A model generated the notes under the pieces. It had not been told where the DNA came from and ran no database searches. It was given only the letters and a program-made list of their open reading frames with translations. Below are positions 42,363 to 51,949 of a stretch of 64,000 nucleotides of DNA, one piece after another. Both the position numbers and the translations under genes were made by a program. The stretch comes from Variovorax sp. J22P240. Its GTDB lineage: Bacteria; Pseudomonadota; Gammaproteobacteria; Burkholderiales; Burkholderiaceae_C. The stretch is from assembly GCF_030316855.1 (NCBI RefSeq), contig NZ_JASZYR010000001.1, forward strand, positions 124,001 to 188,000. The letters run 5' to 3'. Every line of letters begins with the position of its first letter. The first letter of the stretch is position 1.

Positions 42363-43777
42363 TGCGTTATCTCTCCACGCGCGGTCACCCGGACCGCCGA
42401 CGTTTCTGCGAGATCCTGTTGGAAGGTCTGGCGCCCGACGGCGGCCTGTACCTGCCCGAGCGATACCCCCAAGTCGATGCCGCCACGCTGGCGAAGTGGC
42501 GTGGGCTTTCCTACGCCGAGCTGGCGTTCGAAATCCTCTCGCTCTACATCGACGACATCCCGCCTGCCGACCTGAAGGCGATCTGCGCGAAGACGTACAC
42601 CGCCGAAGTGTTCGGCACGGTCGAAATCGTTCCGCTGCGCGAGCTGGAGGATGGCGTCTACCTCGAGGCCCTGTCCAACGGCCCCACGCTCGCGTTCAAG
42701 GACATGGCGATGCAGCTGCTCGGCAACCTGTTCGAGTACGAACTGGCCCGCCGTGGCGAAGAGCTCAACATCCTCGGCGCGACCAGCGGTGACACCGGCA
42801 GCGCCGCCGAGTACGCGATGCGCGGCAAGAAGGGCGTGCGAGTCTTCATGACCTCGCCGGACGGGCGCATGAGCCCGTTCCAGCAGGCGCAGATGTTCAG
42901 CCTGCAGGACGCGAACATCCACAACATCGCGATCGCCGGTGTGTTCGACGACTGCCAGGACATCGTCAAGGCGGTGTCGAACGACCTGGCCTTCAAGCGC
43001 AAGTACAAGATCGGCACGGTCAACTCGATCAACTGGGCGCGCTTGCTGGCGCAGGTCGTCTATTACTTCGCGGGGTACTTCCAGGCGACGGGCGGCAACG
43101 ACAAGCAGGTGAGCTTCACCGTGCCGTCCGGAAATTTCGGCAACGTCTGCGCCGGCCACGTCGCGCGCACGATGGGCCTGCCGATTCGCACGCTCGTGGT
43201 CGCCACCAACGAGAACGACGTGCTCGACGAGTTCTTCCGCACCGGCGTCTACCGGGTGCGCTCGGCCGCCGACACACACGAGACGTCGAGCCCGTCGATG
43301 GACATTTCCAAGGCAAGCAATTTCGAGCGCTTCGTGTTCGACCTGGTCGGCCGCGACGCAGCGAAAGCGCGCGGGCTGTTCGAGGACGAACTCGGCCGCG
43401 AAGGCCGCTTCGATCTGAGCAAGGATCCGGTCTTCGCCCAGGCCGCGACGCGTTTCGGCTTCGCGAGCAGCCGGAGCACGCATGCCGACCGGCTCTCCAC
43501 CATCCGCGATACCGACAAGCGCTTCGCGACGCTGATCGACACGCACACCGCCGACGGCCTGAAGGTCGCGCGCGAGCACTTGGTGCCGGGCGTGCCCATG
43601 ATCGTTCTGGAAACCGCGCTGCCTATCAAATTCGCCGAAACGATCGTCGAAGCGTTGGGGCACGAGCCGGAGCGTCCCGCACGCTTCGAGGGCATCGAAG
43701 CGCTCCCCAAGCGCGTTGTCAAGCTGCCGGCTGATGCCGAAGCGGTCAAGGCTTACATTGCGCAGCACTGCGACTGA
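42362..43777 (+). CDS. thrC: Threonine synthase
   Basis: ThrC converts O-phosphohomoserine to threonine with PLP. The 471-residue protein begins MRYLSTRGHPDRRRFCEILL and carries the PLP Lys113 in PTLAFKDMAMQLLG, LGATSGDTGSAAEYAM, the phosphate loop VPSGNFGNVCAGH and TPDIS-like SPSMDISKASNFERF. Length and motifs fit the long ThrC subgroup of Gram-negative bacteria. It is translationally coupled to hom through the ATGA overlap. Confidence 0.97.
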   Translation: MRYLSTRGHPDRRRFCEILLEGLAPDGGLYLPERYPQVDAATLAKWRGLSYAELAFEILSLYIDDIPPADLKAICAKTYTAEVFGTVEIVPLRELEDGVYLEALSNGPTLAFKDMAMQLLGNLFEYELARRGEELNILGATSGDTGSAAEYAMRGKKGVRVFMTSPDGRMSPFQQAQMFSLQDANIHNIAIAGVFDDCQDIVKAVSNDLAFKRKYKIGTVNSINWARLLAQVVYYFAGYFQATGGNDKQVSFTVPSGNFGNVCAGHVARTMGLPIRTLVVATNENDVLDEFFRTGVYRVRSAADTHETSSPSMDISKASNFERFVFDLVGRDAAKARGLFEDELGREGRFDLSKDPVFAQAATRFGFASSRSTHADRLSTIRDTDKRFATLIDTHTADGLKVAREHLVPGVPMIVLETALPIKFAETIVEALGHEPERPARFEGIEALPKRVVKLPADAEAVKAYIAQHCD

Positions 43778-43792
43778 TGCGGTAGGCGACGC

Positions 43793-44338
43793 ATGAAAGT
43801 CATCGGCTTCGCCGGTTACTCGGGGGCGGGAAAGACGACGCTGGTCGAGCGGCTGATTCCCGCGCTCAAGTTGCACGGGCTGCGCGTTTCGGTGGTGAAG
43901 CACGCGCACCACAAGTTCGACATCGACCATCCCGGCAAGGACACCCACCGCCACCGCGAGGCAGGTGCATTCGAGGTGGTGGTCGCGTCGGACAAGCGGC
44001 TGGCGCTGATTCGCGAATTCGAGCAGCCGACGCACCTCGATGTGCACCAACTCGTTGCCGAACTCGATACCGGCGTCGACTGGGTGCTGGTGGAGGGCTT
44101 CAAGCACAGCGATCTGCGCAAGATCGAGATCTGGCGCGCCGCCGGGGAGGGCGAGGCGGCCCGGCCTGCGCGCTATGTCGACGACAAATTCATCGATGCC
44201 ATCGCAACAGACGATCCGCACAGTCTGCCGTTGCCAACCGACCTGCCGATCTTTGACCTCGATGACGTCGATGGCATCGTCGCCTGGCTGCTGCTGAATG
44301 CCGAACGTTTCGACTACAAGGTGAAGCACCATGGCTAG
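43793..44338 (+). CDS. mobB: Molybdopterin-guanine dinucleotide biosynthesis adapter MobB
   Basis: A 181-residue GTP-binding protein with the P-loop FAGYSGAGKTTLVERLIPAL, VVKHAHHKFDIDHPGKDT, HREAGAFEVVVAS and DWVLVEGFKHSDLRKIEIWR. MobB supports MobA in attaching GMP to molybdopterin. It is 15 bases after thrC and overlaps moeA by eight bases. mobA itself is not in the window. Confidence 0.94.
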   Translation: MKVIGFAGYSGAGKTTLVERLIPALKLHGLRVSVVKHAHHKFDIDHPGKDTHRHREAGAFEVVVASDKRLALIREFEQPTHLDVHQLVAELDTGVDWVLVEGFKHSDLRKIEIWRAAGEGEAARPARYVDDKFIDAIATDDPHSLPLPTDLPIFDLDDVDGIVAWLLLNAERFDYKVKHHG

Positions 44339-45578
44339 CACTTCCCCGCGTCCTCCGCTGATGGCCCTCGACGAGGCACTGTCTCGATTACTCGCCGCCG
44401 CGACGCCGAAGGTCGGGATCGAAAGCGTGTCGACCTTCGAGGCCGATGGTCGTGTGCTCGCCCAGGACGTGGTGTCGGCGCTGACGGTGCCGCCACGCGA
44501 CAACAGCTCGATGGACGGCTACGCGGTGCGGATGGCCGACTGTGCCGCGCCCGGTGCCGTGCTCCGCGTGGCACAGCGCATCCCGGCTGGCACCGTGGGC
44601 ACGCCGCTCACGGCCGGCACGGCAGCCCGCATCTTCACCGGCGCGCAGATTCCCGAAGGTGCCGACGCGGTCGTGATGCAGGAAGACACGAGCGCACTGC
44701 CCGAAGAGGGCGGCCTGGGTAGCGTACGCATCGATATCGCGCCGGCCGTGGGTCAGTGGATTCGCCGCGCCGGCGAAGACGTTGCCGCCGGCGACATCGT
44801 GCTGTCGAAGGGCGAGCGTCTCACGCCTGCCGGGCTGGGCCTGGCTGCAAGCGTCGGGCTGGCCCAGCTCGAGGTTTCGAAGCGCCCCCGCGTTGCACTG
44901 CTGTCGACTGGCGACGAACTCGTGATGCCGGGCGAGGTGTCGCCGGAGGCGATGAAGCCGGGCTCGATCTACAACTCGAACCGCTTCTTCATGCGCGCGC
45001 TGCTTCAGCGGCTCGGATGCGAGGTCAGCGACCTCGGCATCGTGCCGGACCGGCGCGACGCGACCATCGAGGCGCTGCGCGCTGCGTCCCTGAGCAACGA
45101 CCTCATCATCACCACGGGCGGTGTTTCGGTGGGCGAGGAAGACCACATCAAGGCTGCCGTCGAGCACCTGGGGCAGCTCGACCTGTGGTCGCTGTCGATG
45201 AAGCCGGGCAAGCCCTTCGCTTACGGCCGGATCGGCAACGCGCATCTCACTGGCCTGCCTGGGAATCCGGTGTCGAGCTTCCTGACCTTCCTGCTGCTCG
45301 TGCGGCCATTTCTGCTCACCTTGCAAGGTGCAGCGCGCGTGGCGCCGCAGGCGATCCCCATGCGCGCCGATTTCGACTGGCCGCGCGCCGATCGCCGTCG
45401 CGAGTTTCTGCGCGCACGTCGCAATGCGGCGGGCGGGCTCGATGTATTCGCCAACCAGAGCTCGGGTGTGTTGACATCCACGGTCTGGGGCGACGGCGTG
45501 ATCGATACGCCTGCCGGCCAGCCGTTCAAGGCCGGCGATACCGTGCAGTTCATTCCGTTCGCGTTGCTGCTGGCCTGA
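44331..45578 (+). CDS. moeA: Molybdopterin molybdenumtransferase
   Basis: MoeA inserts molybdate into adenylylated molybdopterin. The 415 residues include PPRDNSSMDGYAVR, FTGAQIPEGADAVVMQED, the gephyrin-like LSTGDELVMPGE, IYNSNRFFMRALL, IITTGGVSVGEEDHIK, FGKP-type KPGKPFAYG, and LTGLPGNPVSSFLTF. Domain IV follows. The eight-base overlap with mobB and the two-base gap to moaD show a co-translated cofactor operon. Confidence 0.97.
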   Translation: MASTSPRPPLMALDEALSRLLAAATPKVGIESVSTFEADGRVLAQDVVSALTVPPRDNSSMDGYAVRMADCAAPGAVLRVAQRIPAGTVGTPLTAGTAARIFTGAQIPEGADAVVMQEDTSALPEEGGLGSVRIDIAPAVGQWIRRAGEDVAAGDIVLSKGERLTPAGLGLAASVGLAQLEVSKRPRVALLSTGDELVMPGEVSPEAMKPGSIYNSNRFFMRALLQRLGCEVSDLGIVPDRRDATIEALRAASLSNDLIITTGGVSVGEEDHIKAAVEHLGQLDLWSLSMKPGKPFAYGRIGNAHLTGLPGNPVSSFLTFLLLVRPFLLTLQGAARVAPQAIPMRADFDWPRADRRREFLRARRNAAGGLDVFANQSSGVLTSTVWGDGVIDTPAGQPFKAGDTVQFIPFALLLA

Positions 45579-45580
45579 GC

Positions 45581-45832
45581 ATGAAGATCAACGTCCGCTA
45601 TTTCGCCTCCGTCCGCGAAGCGCTCGGAACGGGCAGCGAAGCGGTGGAAACCACCGCATCCGACCTCGGCGCGCTGCGTGATGAATTGATCGCGCGTGGC
45701 GAACCGCACGCCAGCGTGCTTGCGCGCGGCCGCGCGGTACGCATGGCGCTCGATCAGGTGATGAGCGGCGAGGGCGCCGAACTGCGCGACGGCAGCGAGG
45801 TCGCCTTCTTTCCACCCGTCACGGGCGGCTGA
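45581..45832 (+). CDS. moaD: Molybdopterin synthase small subunit MoaD
   Basis: A ubiquitin-like sulfur carrier of 83 residues: MKINVRYFASVREALG at the start, ELRDGSEVAFFPPVTGG at the end. The terminal Gly-Gly is thiocarboxylated by MoeB and then supplies sulfur in MoaE. It starts two bases after moeA. Its last 14 bases overlap the 3' end of a DapA-family gene on the opposite strand. Confidence 0.95.
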   Translation: MKINVRYFASVREALGTGSEAVETTASDLGALRDELIARGEPHASVLARGRAVRMALDQVMSGEGAELRDGSEVAFFPPVTGG

Positions 45833-46709
45833 GCGCGGCCTGGATTTCCAGCAAGCGCTCGCGTAGCTCGTCCGAAGCGCGCGTCATCGGCGCCCGCAAG
45901 TCGTCCTGCATCAAACCCTCGTTGGCAAGAATGGCCTTGAGCGGTCCGGGATTGGCGTCGCTGAAAAGTGCTTCGATCAGCGGCAGCAAGGGCTGCCATT
46001 GCGCACGGGCATCGGCAAGGCTGCCTTCGCGAAGCAGGCGCAGTACCTTGACGAAACGTTCGGTCTGCAGGTGCGCACTGGCGGCAATGGCGCCGGCGCC
46101 GCCCTCGGCCACCGTGCTGAACATCTGCGCGTCTTCGCCAGCCAGCACTTGGAGCCGGCCGTCCGCGATCAGCGCGCGTGTCTTGCCCGCGTCGCCACCG
46201 CAGTCCTTGATGGCGCGGATGAGCGGGTGGTCTGCGAGTGCAAGCAGCGTCTCGCGCGTCAGGGTGCTGCCGGTGCGGTAGGGGATGTCGTAAATCAGGA
46301 GCGGCACCGCGCCAGCCCCAGCAATCTCGCTGAACCAATCGATGAGTCCCGCCTGCGACGGCCGGATGTAACTTGGCGCGGGCACGAGCAGTCCGGCCAA
46401 TTCGCGATCGGCGAGTCGGCGCACCCACTCCCGCGTCTTGCCAAGGTGGTAGCCCGAGATGCCCATGATGCGCGGCAGCGACCGTGCCGTCCTGGCGACG
46501 GTATCGAGCACCGCCAGTTGTTCGTCGCTGTCGAGCGCAGCGGATTCGCCCGTGGATCCGCAGACGACGAAGCCGGCGATGCCGGTGGGCGCGAGTTGCT
46601 CGACCAACCGAGCGAGTGCGGGATGGTCAATCGCCTCGTCGCGAAACGGCGTCACGAGCGGAATCCAGAGGCCCGAGAAATCGGGGGGAGGAGAGAGAGT
46701 GTCTTGCAC
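45819..46709 (-). CDS. Dihydrodipicolinate synthase (DapA) family aldolase
   Basis: A 296-residue (beta/alpha)8 class I aldolase/lyase: GLWIPLVTPFRDEAIDHPAL, VCGSTGESAALDSDEQL, the catalytic Tyr in LIYDIPYRTGSTL, the Schiff-base Lys168 in IRAIKDCGGD, and the later GGAGAIAASAHL. The Tyr and Lys are present. The residue pattern (IPYRTGST in place of the DapA VPSRTG) leaves true DapA and other keto-acid lyases both possible. It lies between moaD and moaE on the opposite strand and is the only gene of the locus unrelated to molybdopterin. Confidence 0.88.
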   Translation of the reverse strand: MQDTLSPPPDFSGLWIPLVTPFRDEAIDHPALARLVEQLAPTGIAGFVVCGSTGESAALDSDEQLAVLDTVARTARSLPRIMGISGYHLGKTREWVRRLADRELAGLLVPAPSYIRPSQAGLIDWFSEIAGAGAVPLLIYDIPYRTGSTLTRETLLALADHPLIRAIKDCGGDAGKTRALIADGRLQVLAGEDAQMFSTVAEGGAGAIAASAHLQTERFVKVLRLLREGSLADARAQWQPLLPLIEALFSDANPGPLKAILANEGLMQDDLRAPMTRASDELRERLLEIQAALSRP

Positions 46710-46957
46710 GCGGATTTCCTTTCAGGAATCGACCGATGGACAACCATCGTCAGATGCGCGCGCACAACCAGCTTCGACCTGGGTCTTGCAGTTCCGTCGC
46801 TCATCCGACGACGGAACCGAAGCTCCGGTCAGACGAGCTTTGGTTTTTTGGCTTTGCCTTGCTGGCGCACGCAGGCCGGTTCTTCGTGGGAAGAAAGAAG
46901 GCGTTGCAGGGCACGGGAAGGCATCGGCGGAGTCTATCGCAGTGCCACAATCCCGGG

Positions 46958-47434
46958 ATGACCGGTGCACGTGTTTCGATCCAAACCGAAGACTTCGATC
47001 TGCAGACGGAGGTTGCCGCGTTGCGCCAGGCCGACGCGCGCGTGGGGGCGGTCTGCAGCTTCATCGGCACGGTGCGTGACCGGAACGACGGGAGCACGGT
47101 CGCTTCGATGGAGTTGGAGCATTACCCCGGCATGACCGAGAAGGCGATCGAGGCCATGATCGACGAGGCGCATCGCCGCTTCGACATCCTCGGCGCCCGT
47201 GTGGTCCACCGCGTTGGGCTGTTGCAGCCGCTGGACCAGATCATGATGGTGGCCGTCATCTCGGCCCATCGCGGCCAGAGCTTCCAGGCCTGCGAATTCC
47301 TGATGGACTATCTCAAGACCCAGGCGCCGTTCTGGAAGAAGGAACAGACGCCCGAAGGTGCGCGCTGGGTCGACGCCAGGGTCGACGACGACGCAGCGCT
47401 GGCGCGCTGGGGCATCACCGCCAGCAACGCCTGA
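46958..47434 (+). CDS. moaE: Molybdopterin synthase catalytic subunit MoaE
   Basis: MoaE makes molybdopterin from cyclic pyranopterin monophosphate with sulfur from MoaD. The 158 residues contain VGAVCSFIGTVRDRN, MELEHYPGMTEKAIEAM, VVHRVGLLQPLDQIMMVAVISAHR, FQACEFLMDYLKTQAPFWKKEQ with the active-site Lys, and the end EGARWVDARV. It is separated from moaD by 1.1 kb because of the inverted DapA-family gene. The 248 bases before it (46710-46957) show no gene. Confidence 0.95.
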   Translation: MTGARVSIQTEDFDLQTEVAALRQADARVGAVCSFIGTVRDRNDGSTVASMELEHYPGMTEKAIEAMIDEAHRRFDILGARVVHRVGLLQPLDQIMMVAVISAHRGQSFQACEFLMDYLKTQAPFWKKEQTPEGARWVDARVDDDAALARWGITASNA

Positions 47435-47444
47435 CGCGAGCCAG

Positions 47445-48437
47445 TTACTGGGGCTGGAAGCCGCTGGCTCTAATGATCTGTTCCCAAGTCTGCGTATAGC
47501 TGCGCACGCGACCAGCGAATTGCCCTTGCGGCATGAAGCTGACCGTCAAGCCCATGGCCACCAGGCGCTCGCGCACATCAGGCATGGCGAGCACCTTCGA
47601 CAGCGCTTCGCCGAAGCGATCGATCACCGGCTGCGGCGTGCCCACCGGCGCGAAGATGCCGTAATAAGGCAGGTCTTCCAGTCCCGACAGGCCGAGTTCC
47701 GCGAAGGTGGGCACTTGCGGTAGCACGGCCTGACGCTTGCCGCCGATCACGGCAACCACGCGGATCTTGCCGGCCTTCTGGTTCTCGATGAAGTCGGGAA
47801 CGGAGCCGATGCCCGCGCTGATCTGGTTGCCCAGCATGTCGGCCATCATCGGCGCGCTGCCGCGGTAGGGTGCTGCCTGGAGGTCGAGCTTGTACTTGGT
47901 GCCGATCAGCTTGACCAGGAACTCGGGGATCGAAGCTGGTGCCGGCACGCCGATGGTGTCCTTGCCGCCGCGCTGGGTCCTCACCCACGCCACGTACTCA
48001 TTGACCGACTTGGCCGGCGTGCCACCGGACACGGCGAGCGCATTGGCAAAGGTCGCGAAGCCCGCCACGGGGACGAAGTCGCGCGCCGGATCGAAGCCCG
48101 GGTTCTTCACCACCAGCGGCAGGATCGAGATCGAGTGGTCATGCGAGAGGAAGAGCGTGTGGCCGTCGGCCGGCGAGGCTTTGAGCGCCTGCGCGGCGAT
48201 CTGGCCGCCTGCGCCGGCGCGGTTCTCGACCACGACAGGGCTGCCCAGCTGGTCCTTGAGCTTCTCGGCCAGCGTACGGGCAATGACGTCGGTGCCCCCG
48301 CCGGCTGGGAATCCGACCAATAGCCGGATCGGCGTGCCGGCGGGCTGCGCGAGCGCCATTCCCCCGGCGGCCAGCAGGCCCGCCGCGAAAACGCCGCGCA
48401 TCAGGCGCGAGGCGCCACCCCATGTTGACTTCAGCAT
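47445..48437 (-). CDS. Bug/TctC-family tripartite tricarboxylate binding protein
   Basis: A 330-residue secreted solute-binding protein: signal MLKSTWGGASRLMRGVFAAG to about residue 31 (ALAQP), then PIRLLVGFPAGGGTDVIART, VVVENRAGAGGQIAAQAL, the ligand loops SHDHSISILPLVV and APYRGSAPMMADMLGNQI, and FAPVGTPQPVIDRF. Betaproteobacteria carry dozens of such orphan proteins; they bind carboxylates and similar small acids. No TctA/TctB gene is adjacent, and the ligand is unknown. It is divergent from clpB. Confidence 0.92.
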   Translation of the reverse strand: MLKSTWGGASRLMRGVFAAGLLAAGGMALAQPAGTPIRLLVGFPAGGGTDVIARTLAEKLKDQLGSPVVVENRAGAGGQIAAQALKASPADGHTLFLSHDHSISILPLVVKNPGFDPARDFVPVAGFATFANALAVSGGTPAKSVNEYVAWVRTQRGGKDTIGVPAPASIPEFLVKLIGTKYKLDLQAAPYRGSAPMMADMLGNQISAGIGSVPDFIENQKAGKIRVVAVIGGKRQAVLPQVPTFAELGLSGLEDLPYYGIFAPVGTPQPVIDRFGEALSKVLAMPDVRERLVAMGLTVSFMPQGQFAGRVRSYTQTWEQIIRASGFQPQ

Positions 48438-48481
48438 CTGTCGACTCCAAATGATTGCTTGATGAAAAAAGTCCGGACGGT

Positions 48482-48510
48482 CTTGATATCGCCTCGGAAC
48501 AGCCCTATTT
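48482..48510 (+). promoter_or_regulatory. Sigma-32 (RpoH)-type heat-shock promoter of clpB
   Basis: CTTGATA (48482-48488) is followed after 14 bases by CCCTATTT (48503-48510). Each element differs from the RpoH consensus CTTGAAA / CCCCATnT in one position, and the spacing is right. The ATG of clpB is 20 bases downstream. Confidence 0.78.
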
Positions 48511-48529
48511 TGAATGCAGGAATCAAGCC

Positions 48530-51151
48530 ATGCGCCAAGACAAACTCACCACCAAATTCCAGGAAGCCCTCGCGGACGCCCAGTCGCTCGCCTTGGGCAA
48601 TGACAACGCGTACATCGAACCTGTCCACCTGCTGGTCGCGATGCTGCGCCAGGACGACGGTCCTCGGGCGCTGTTGGAGCGTGCCGGCGCCAACGTGCCC
48701 GGCCTGCTGCATGCCGCCGAAGCCGCCATCAAGAAGCTGCCGCAAGTGCAGGGCCATGACCAAGTGCAGGTCGGCCCCGAACTCGGCAAGCTGCTGCAGG
48801 CGACCGAGAAGGAATCGATAAAGCGCAACGACCAGTTCATTGCGAGCGAACTCTTCCTGCTGGCACTGGCGGACAGCAAGGCCGATATCGGCAACCTTGC
48901 GCGCAGCAATGGTGTCACGCGCAAATCACTCGAAGCCGCGATCGAAGCGGTGCGCGGCGGGCAGGGCGTGAACAGCGCCGATGCCGAAGGCCAGCGAGAA
49001 GCGCTCAAGAAGTATTGCCTCGACCTCACCGAGCGTGCGCGTCTCGGCAAGCTCGACCCGGTCATCGGCCGCGACGAGGAAATCCGCCGTGCCATCCAGG
49101 TGCTGCAACGCCGCACCAAGAACAACCCCGTGCTCATCGGCGAACCCGGCGTCGGCAAGACCGCGATCGTCGAAGGTCTCGCACAGCGCATCGTCGCGGG
49201 TGAAGTGCCCGAATCGCTCAAGGGCAAGCGCGTGCTGTCGCTCGACATGGCGGCACTGCTCGCCGGTGCCAAGTACCGTGGCGAGTTCGAGGAGCGGCTG
49301 AAGACCGTGCTCAATGAACTCGCGAAGGACGAAGGCCAGACCATCGTCTTTATCGACGAGCTTCACACCATGGTCGGAGCAGGAAAGGCCGAGGGCGCGA
49401 TGGATGCGGGCAACATGCTCAAGCCGGCCCTTGCACGCGGCGAGTTGCACTGCGTCGGCGCGACCACGCTCGACGAATACCGCAAGTACATCGAGAAGGA
49501 CGCCGCGCTGGAGCGCCGCTTCCAGAAAATCCTCGTGGGTGAGCCGAGCGTCGAAGCGACGGTCGCGATCCTGCGCGGCCTGAAGGAGAAGTACGAAGTC
49601 CACCATGGCGTCGACATCACCGACCCGGCGATCGTCGCGGCGGCCGAGCTGTCCGACCGCTACATCACCGACCGTTTCTTGCCCGACAAGGCCATCGACC
49701 TGATCGACGAGGCTGCGGCCAAGATCAAGATCGAGATGGACTCGAAGCCAGAGGCCATGGATCGTCTGGACCGCCGCCTGATCCAGCTGCAGATCGAGCG
49801 CGAAGCCGTGCGCCGCGAAAAGGACGAGGCCTCGCAGAAGCGCTTCGGCCTGATCGAGGACGAGATCGCCAGACTGCAGAAGGAAATCGCCGATCTCGAC
49901 GAAATCTGGCAAGCCGAGAAGGCGCAGGCCCAGGGCAGCGCGCAGATCCGCGAAGAGATCGACAAGATCAAGTTCCAGATCGCCGAGTTCACCAGCAAGG
50001 GTGACTTCAACAAGGTGGCCGAGCTGCAATACGGCAAGCTGCCGGGGCTCGAGAAACGCCTGAAGGAAGCGCAGGAGACGGAAGCGAACAAGGGCAAGTC
50101 CAGCGTACCCACCTTGCTGCGCACGCAGGTTGGCGCCGAAGAGATCGCCGAGGTCGTGGCGCGCGCCACCGGCATCCCGGTCTCGAAGCTGATGCAGGGC
50201 GAGCGCGACAAGCTGCTCATGATGGAAGGCAAGCTGCACGAGCGCGTGGTCGGCCAGGACGAGGCCATCGGTGCGGTCGCCAACGCGATCCGCCGCTCGC
50301 GCTCGGGGCTGTCGGACCCGAACCGTCCCACGGGCTCCTTCCTGTTCCTGGGCCCCACGGGCGTGGGCAAGACGGAGCTGTGCAAGGCGCTCGCGGGCTT
50401 CCTGTTCGACAGCGAGGATCACCTGATCCGCGTCGACATGAGCGAGTTCATGGAGAAGCATTCGGTCGCGCGTCTGATTGGTGCGCCGCCCGGCTACGTG
50501 GGCTACGAGGAGGGCGGCTACCTGACCGAAGCCGTTCGCCGCAAGCCCTACAGCGTGCTGCTGCTCGACGAGGTCGAGAAGGCGCACCCGGATGTCTTCA
50601 ACGTGCTGCTGCAAGTGCTCGACGATGGTCGCCTGACCGACGGCCAGGGCCGCACCGTGAACTTCAAGAACACGGTGATCGTCATGACCAGCAACATCGG
50701 CTCGCCGATCATCCAGGCGATGGTGGGCAGGCCGGGCGAAGAGATCAAGGAGGCGGTCTGGGACGAGCTGAAGAACTACTTCAGGCCCGAGTTCCTCAAC
50801 CGCATCGACGAGACGGTCGTGTTCCATGCGCTCGACGCGAAGAACATCGAGGCGATCGCGGCGATCCAGCTCAAGGTGCTGCAGGAGCGCCTGGCGAAGA
50901 TGGACCTGGGGCTCGATGTGTCGCCGGCGGCGCTGGCGGAGATCGCCAAGGTCGGCTTCGATCCGGTGTTCGGTGCGCGGCCGCTCAAGCGAGCGATCCA
51001 GCAGCGCATCGAGAACCCGTTGTCGAAGCTGCTGCTCGACGGAAGCTTCGGGCCGAAGGACACGATCGTCGTGACCACCGACCCGATCCAGGCGCCTGGG
51101 CAGTTCGCGTTTGGCAAAGCCGGGGAACAAAGCGCCGAGGCCGTGGCCTAA
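48530..51151 (+). CDS. clpB: ATP-dependent disaggregase ClpB
   Basis: ClpB, with DnaK, resolves stress-induced protein aggregates. The 873-residue chain holds the Clp_N repeats ([32 protein letters not shown]) and the first AAA+ ring with Walker [14 protein letters not shown] (about residue 203) and [10 protein letters not shown]. The coiled-coil M domain spans about residues 405-530. The second AAA+ ring has [15 protein letters not shown] (about 607) and [15 protein letters not shown], and the end is [21 protein letters not shown] 48530 gives [11 protein letters not shown]. It is controlled by the RpoH-type promoter upstream. Confidence 0.97.
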   Translation: MRQDKLTTKFQEALADAQSLALGNDNAYIEPVHLLVAMLRQDDGPRALLERAGANVPGLLHAAEAAIKKLPQVQGHDQVQVGPELGKLLQATEKESIKRNDQFIASELFLLALADSKADIGNLARSNGVTRKSLEAAIEAVRGGQGVNSADAEGQREALKKYCLDLTERARLGKLDPVIGRDEEIRRAIQVLQRRTKNNPVLIGEPGVGKTAIVEGLAQRIVAGEVPESLKGKRVLSLDMAALLAGAKYRGEFEERLKTVLNELAKDEGQTIVFIDELHTMVGAGKAEGAMDAGNMLKPALARGELHCVGATTLDEYRKYIEKDAALERRFQKILVGEPSVEATVAILRGLKEKYEVHHGVDITDPAIVAAAELSDRYITDRFLPDKAIDLIDEAAAKIKIEMDSKPEAMDRLDRRLIQLQIEREAVRREKDEASQKRFGLIEDEIARLQKEIADLDEIWQAEKAQAQGSAQIREEIDKIKFQIAEFTSKGDFNKVAELQYGKLPGLEKRLKEAQETEANKGKSSVPTLLRTQVGAEEIAEVVARATGIPVSKLMQGERDKLLMMEGKLHERVVGQDEAIGAVANAIRRSRSGLSDPNRPTGSFLFLGPTGVGKTELCKALAGFLFDSEDHLIRVDMSEFMEKHSVARLIGAPPGYVGYEEGGYLTEAVRRKPYSVLLLDEVEKAHPDVFNVLLQVLDDGRLTDGQGRTVNFKNTVIVMTSNIGSPIIQAMVGRPGEEIKEAVWDELKNYFRPEFLNRIDETVVFHALDAKNIEAIAAIQLKVLQERLAKMDLGLDVSPAALAEIAKVGFDPVFGARPLKRAIQQRIENPLSKLLLDGSFGPKDTIVVTTDPIQAPGQFAFGKAGEQSAEAVA

Positions 51152-51156
51152 GCCCG

Positions 51157-51489
51157 ATGCTGAACTTTTTTCTGCGCTTGGTCCTGTTCTTCCTCGGCCT
51201 CATCTTCGCGGCCAGCCTGGCCGTTGCCGTGCTCCTGCTGGCAATGGTCTGGGGGCTGCGTTACGGATGGGCGCGCCTCACGGGGCAGCCCGTGAAGCCG
51301 TGGGTGATGCGCTTCGACCCGCGCGGCGGCTTCGATCGCTTCCGGGCGGCGGGCCGTCCCGCCGAGCCGACGGCGGCCGATGTCGTCGCCGCGCGCGCAC
51401 GGGGCCAGGAGGCCGACAGCCCGGTGCGCTTGCGCGATCCTGGCCAGGTGACCGACGTTCAGGCGCGGCCGGTATCGCGTGAGGAGTGA
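51157..51489 (+). CDS. Small single-helix membrane protein of unknown function
   Basis: A 110-residue protein whose first 35 residues are hydrophobic (MLNFFLRLVLFFLGLIFAAS and LAVAVLLLAMVWGL), followed by a basic, Arg-rich cytoplasmic part with PWVMRFDPRGGFDRFRAAGR. No family is recognised. It starts five bases after the clpB stop and so is probably expressed with clpB under heat stress. The conserved-looking block GQPVKPWVMRFDPRGGF suggests a real gene. Confidence 0.72.
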   Translation: MLNFFLRLVLFFLGLIFAASLAVAVLLLAMVWGLRYGWARLTGQPVKPWVMRFDPRGGFDRFRAAGRPAEPTAADVVAARARGQEADSPVRLRDPGQVTDVQARPVSREE

Positions 51490-51535
51490 GCGTGTCGGGC
51501 GCGATAAGGCGACTCGACGCAAGCCAGAATAGCGG

Positions 51536-51949
51536 ATGACCTTGCCGCACCCACCCGTCCTGATCGATCCGCTGGAGGTCGAGTTCAGCGCGATCCGTGC
51601 GCAGGGCGCGGGCGGACAGAACGTCAACAAGGTCTCCAGCGCGGTGCATCTGCGCTACGACATCCCGGCCAGCTCGCTGCCCGACGATGTCAAGGAGCGC
51701 CTCCTCGCCTTGCGCGACAGCCGCATCACGCAGGAGGGCGTGCTCGTGCTGAAGGCGCAAAAGCACCGCAGCCAGGACAAGAATCGCGCCGATGCGCTCG
51801 CACGCCTGCAGGAACTGGTCGACAGCGTTGCCGCGCCGCCTCGCGTGCGTCGCGCCACCAAGCCAAGCTACGGCGCGCGGCAGCGCCGGCTCGAGGGCAA
51901 GAGCCAGCGCTCGGCCATCAAGAGCCTGCGTGGGCCGGTGAGGGATTGA
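51536..51949 (+). CDS. arfB: Alternative ribosome-rescue factor ArfB (YaeJ)
   Basis: ArfB hydrolyses peptidyl-tRNA on stalled ribosomes lacking a stop codon. The 137 residues include the release-factor-like domain with the catalytic GGQ in RAQGAGGQNVNKVSSAVHL, ITQEGVLVLKAQKHRSQDKN, and the basic tail KPSYGARQRRLEGKSQRSAI that enters the mRNA channel. Length fits ArfB, not a full release factor. Its 3' end overlaps the SulP gene on the other strand by 32 bases. Confidence 0.95.
   Translation: MTLPHPPVLIDPLEVEFSAIRAQGAGGQNVNKVSSAVHLRYDIPASSLPDDVKERLLALRDSRITQEGVLVLKAQKHRSQDKNRADALARLQELVDSVAAPPRVRRATKPSYGARQRRLEGKSQRSAIKSLRGPVRD

Noticed and set aside
46710..46957. Open frames in the gap before moaE
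   Set aside because: No ribosome site, no motif and Arg/Ser-biased composition on both strands; treated as noncoding.
48926..51130. 734-codon minus-strand frame opposite clpB
   Set aside because: Mirror of clpB codon usage without recognisable motifs.
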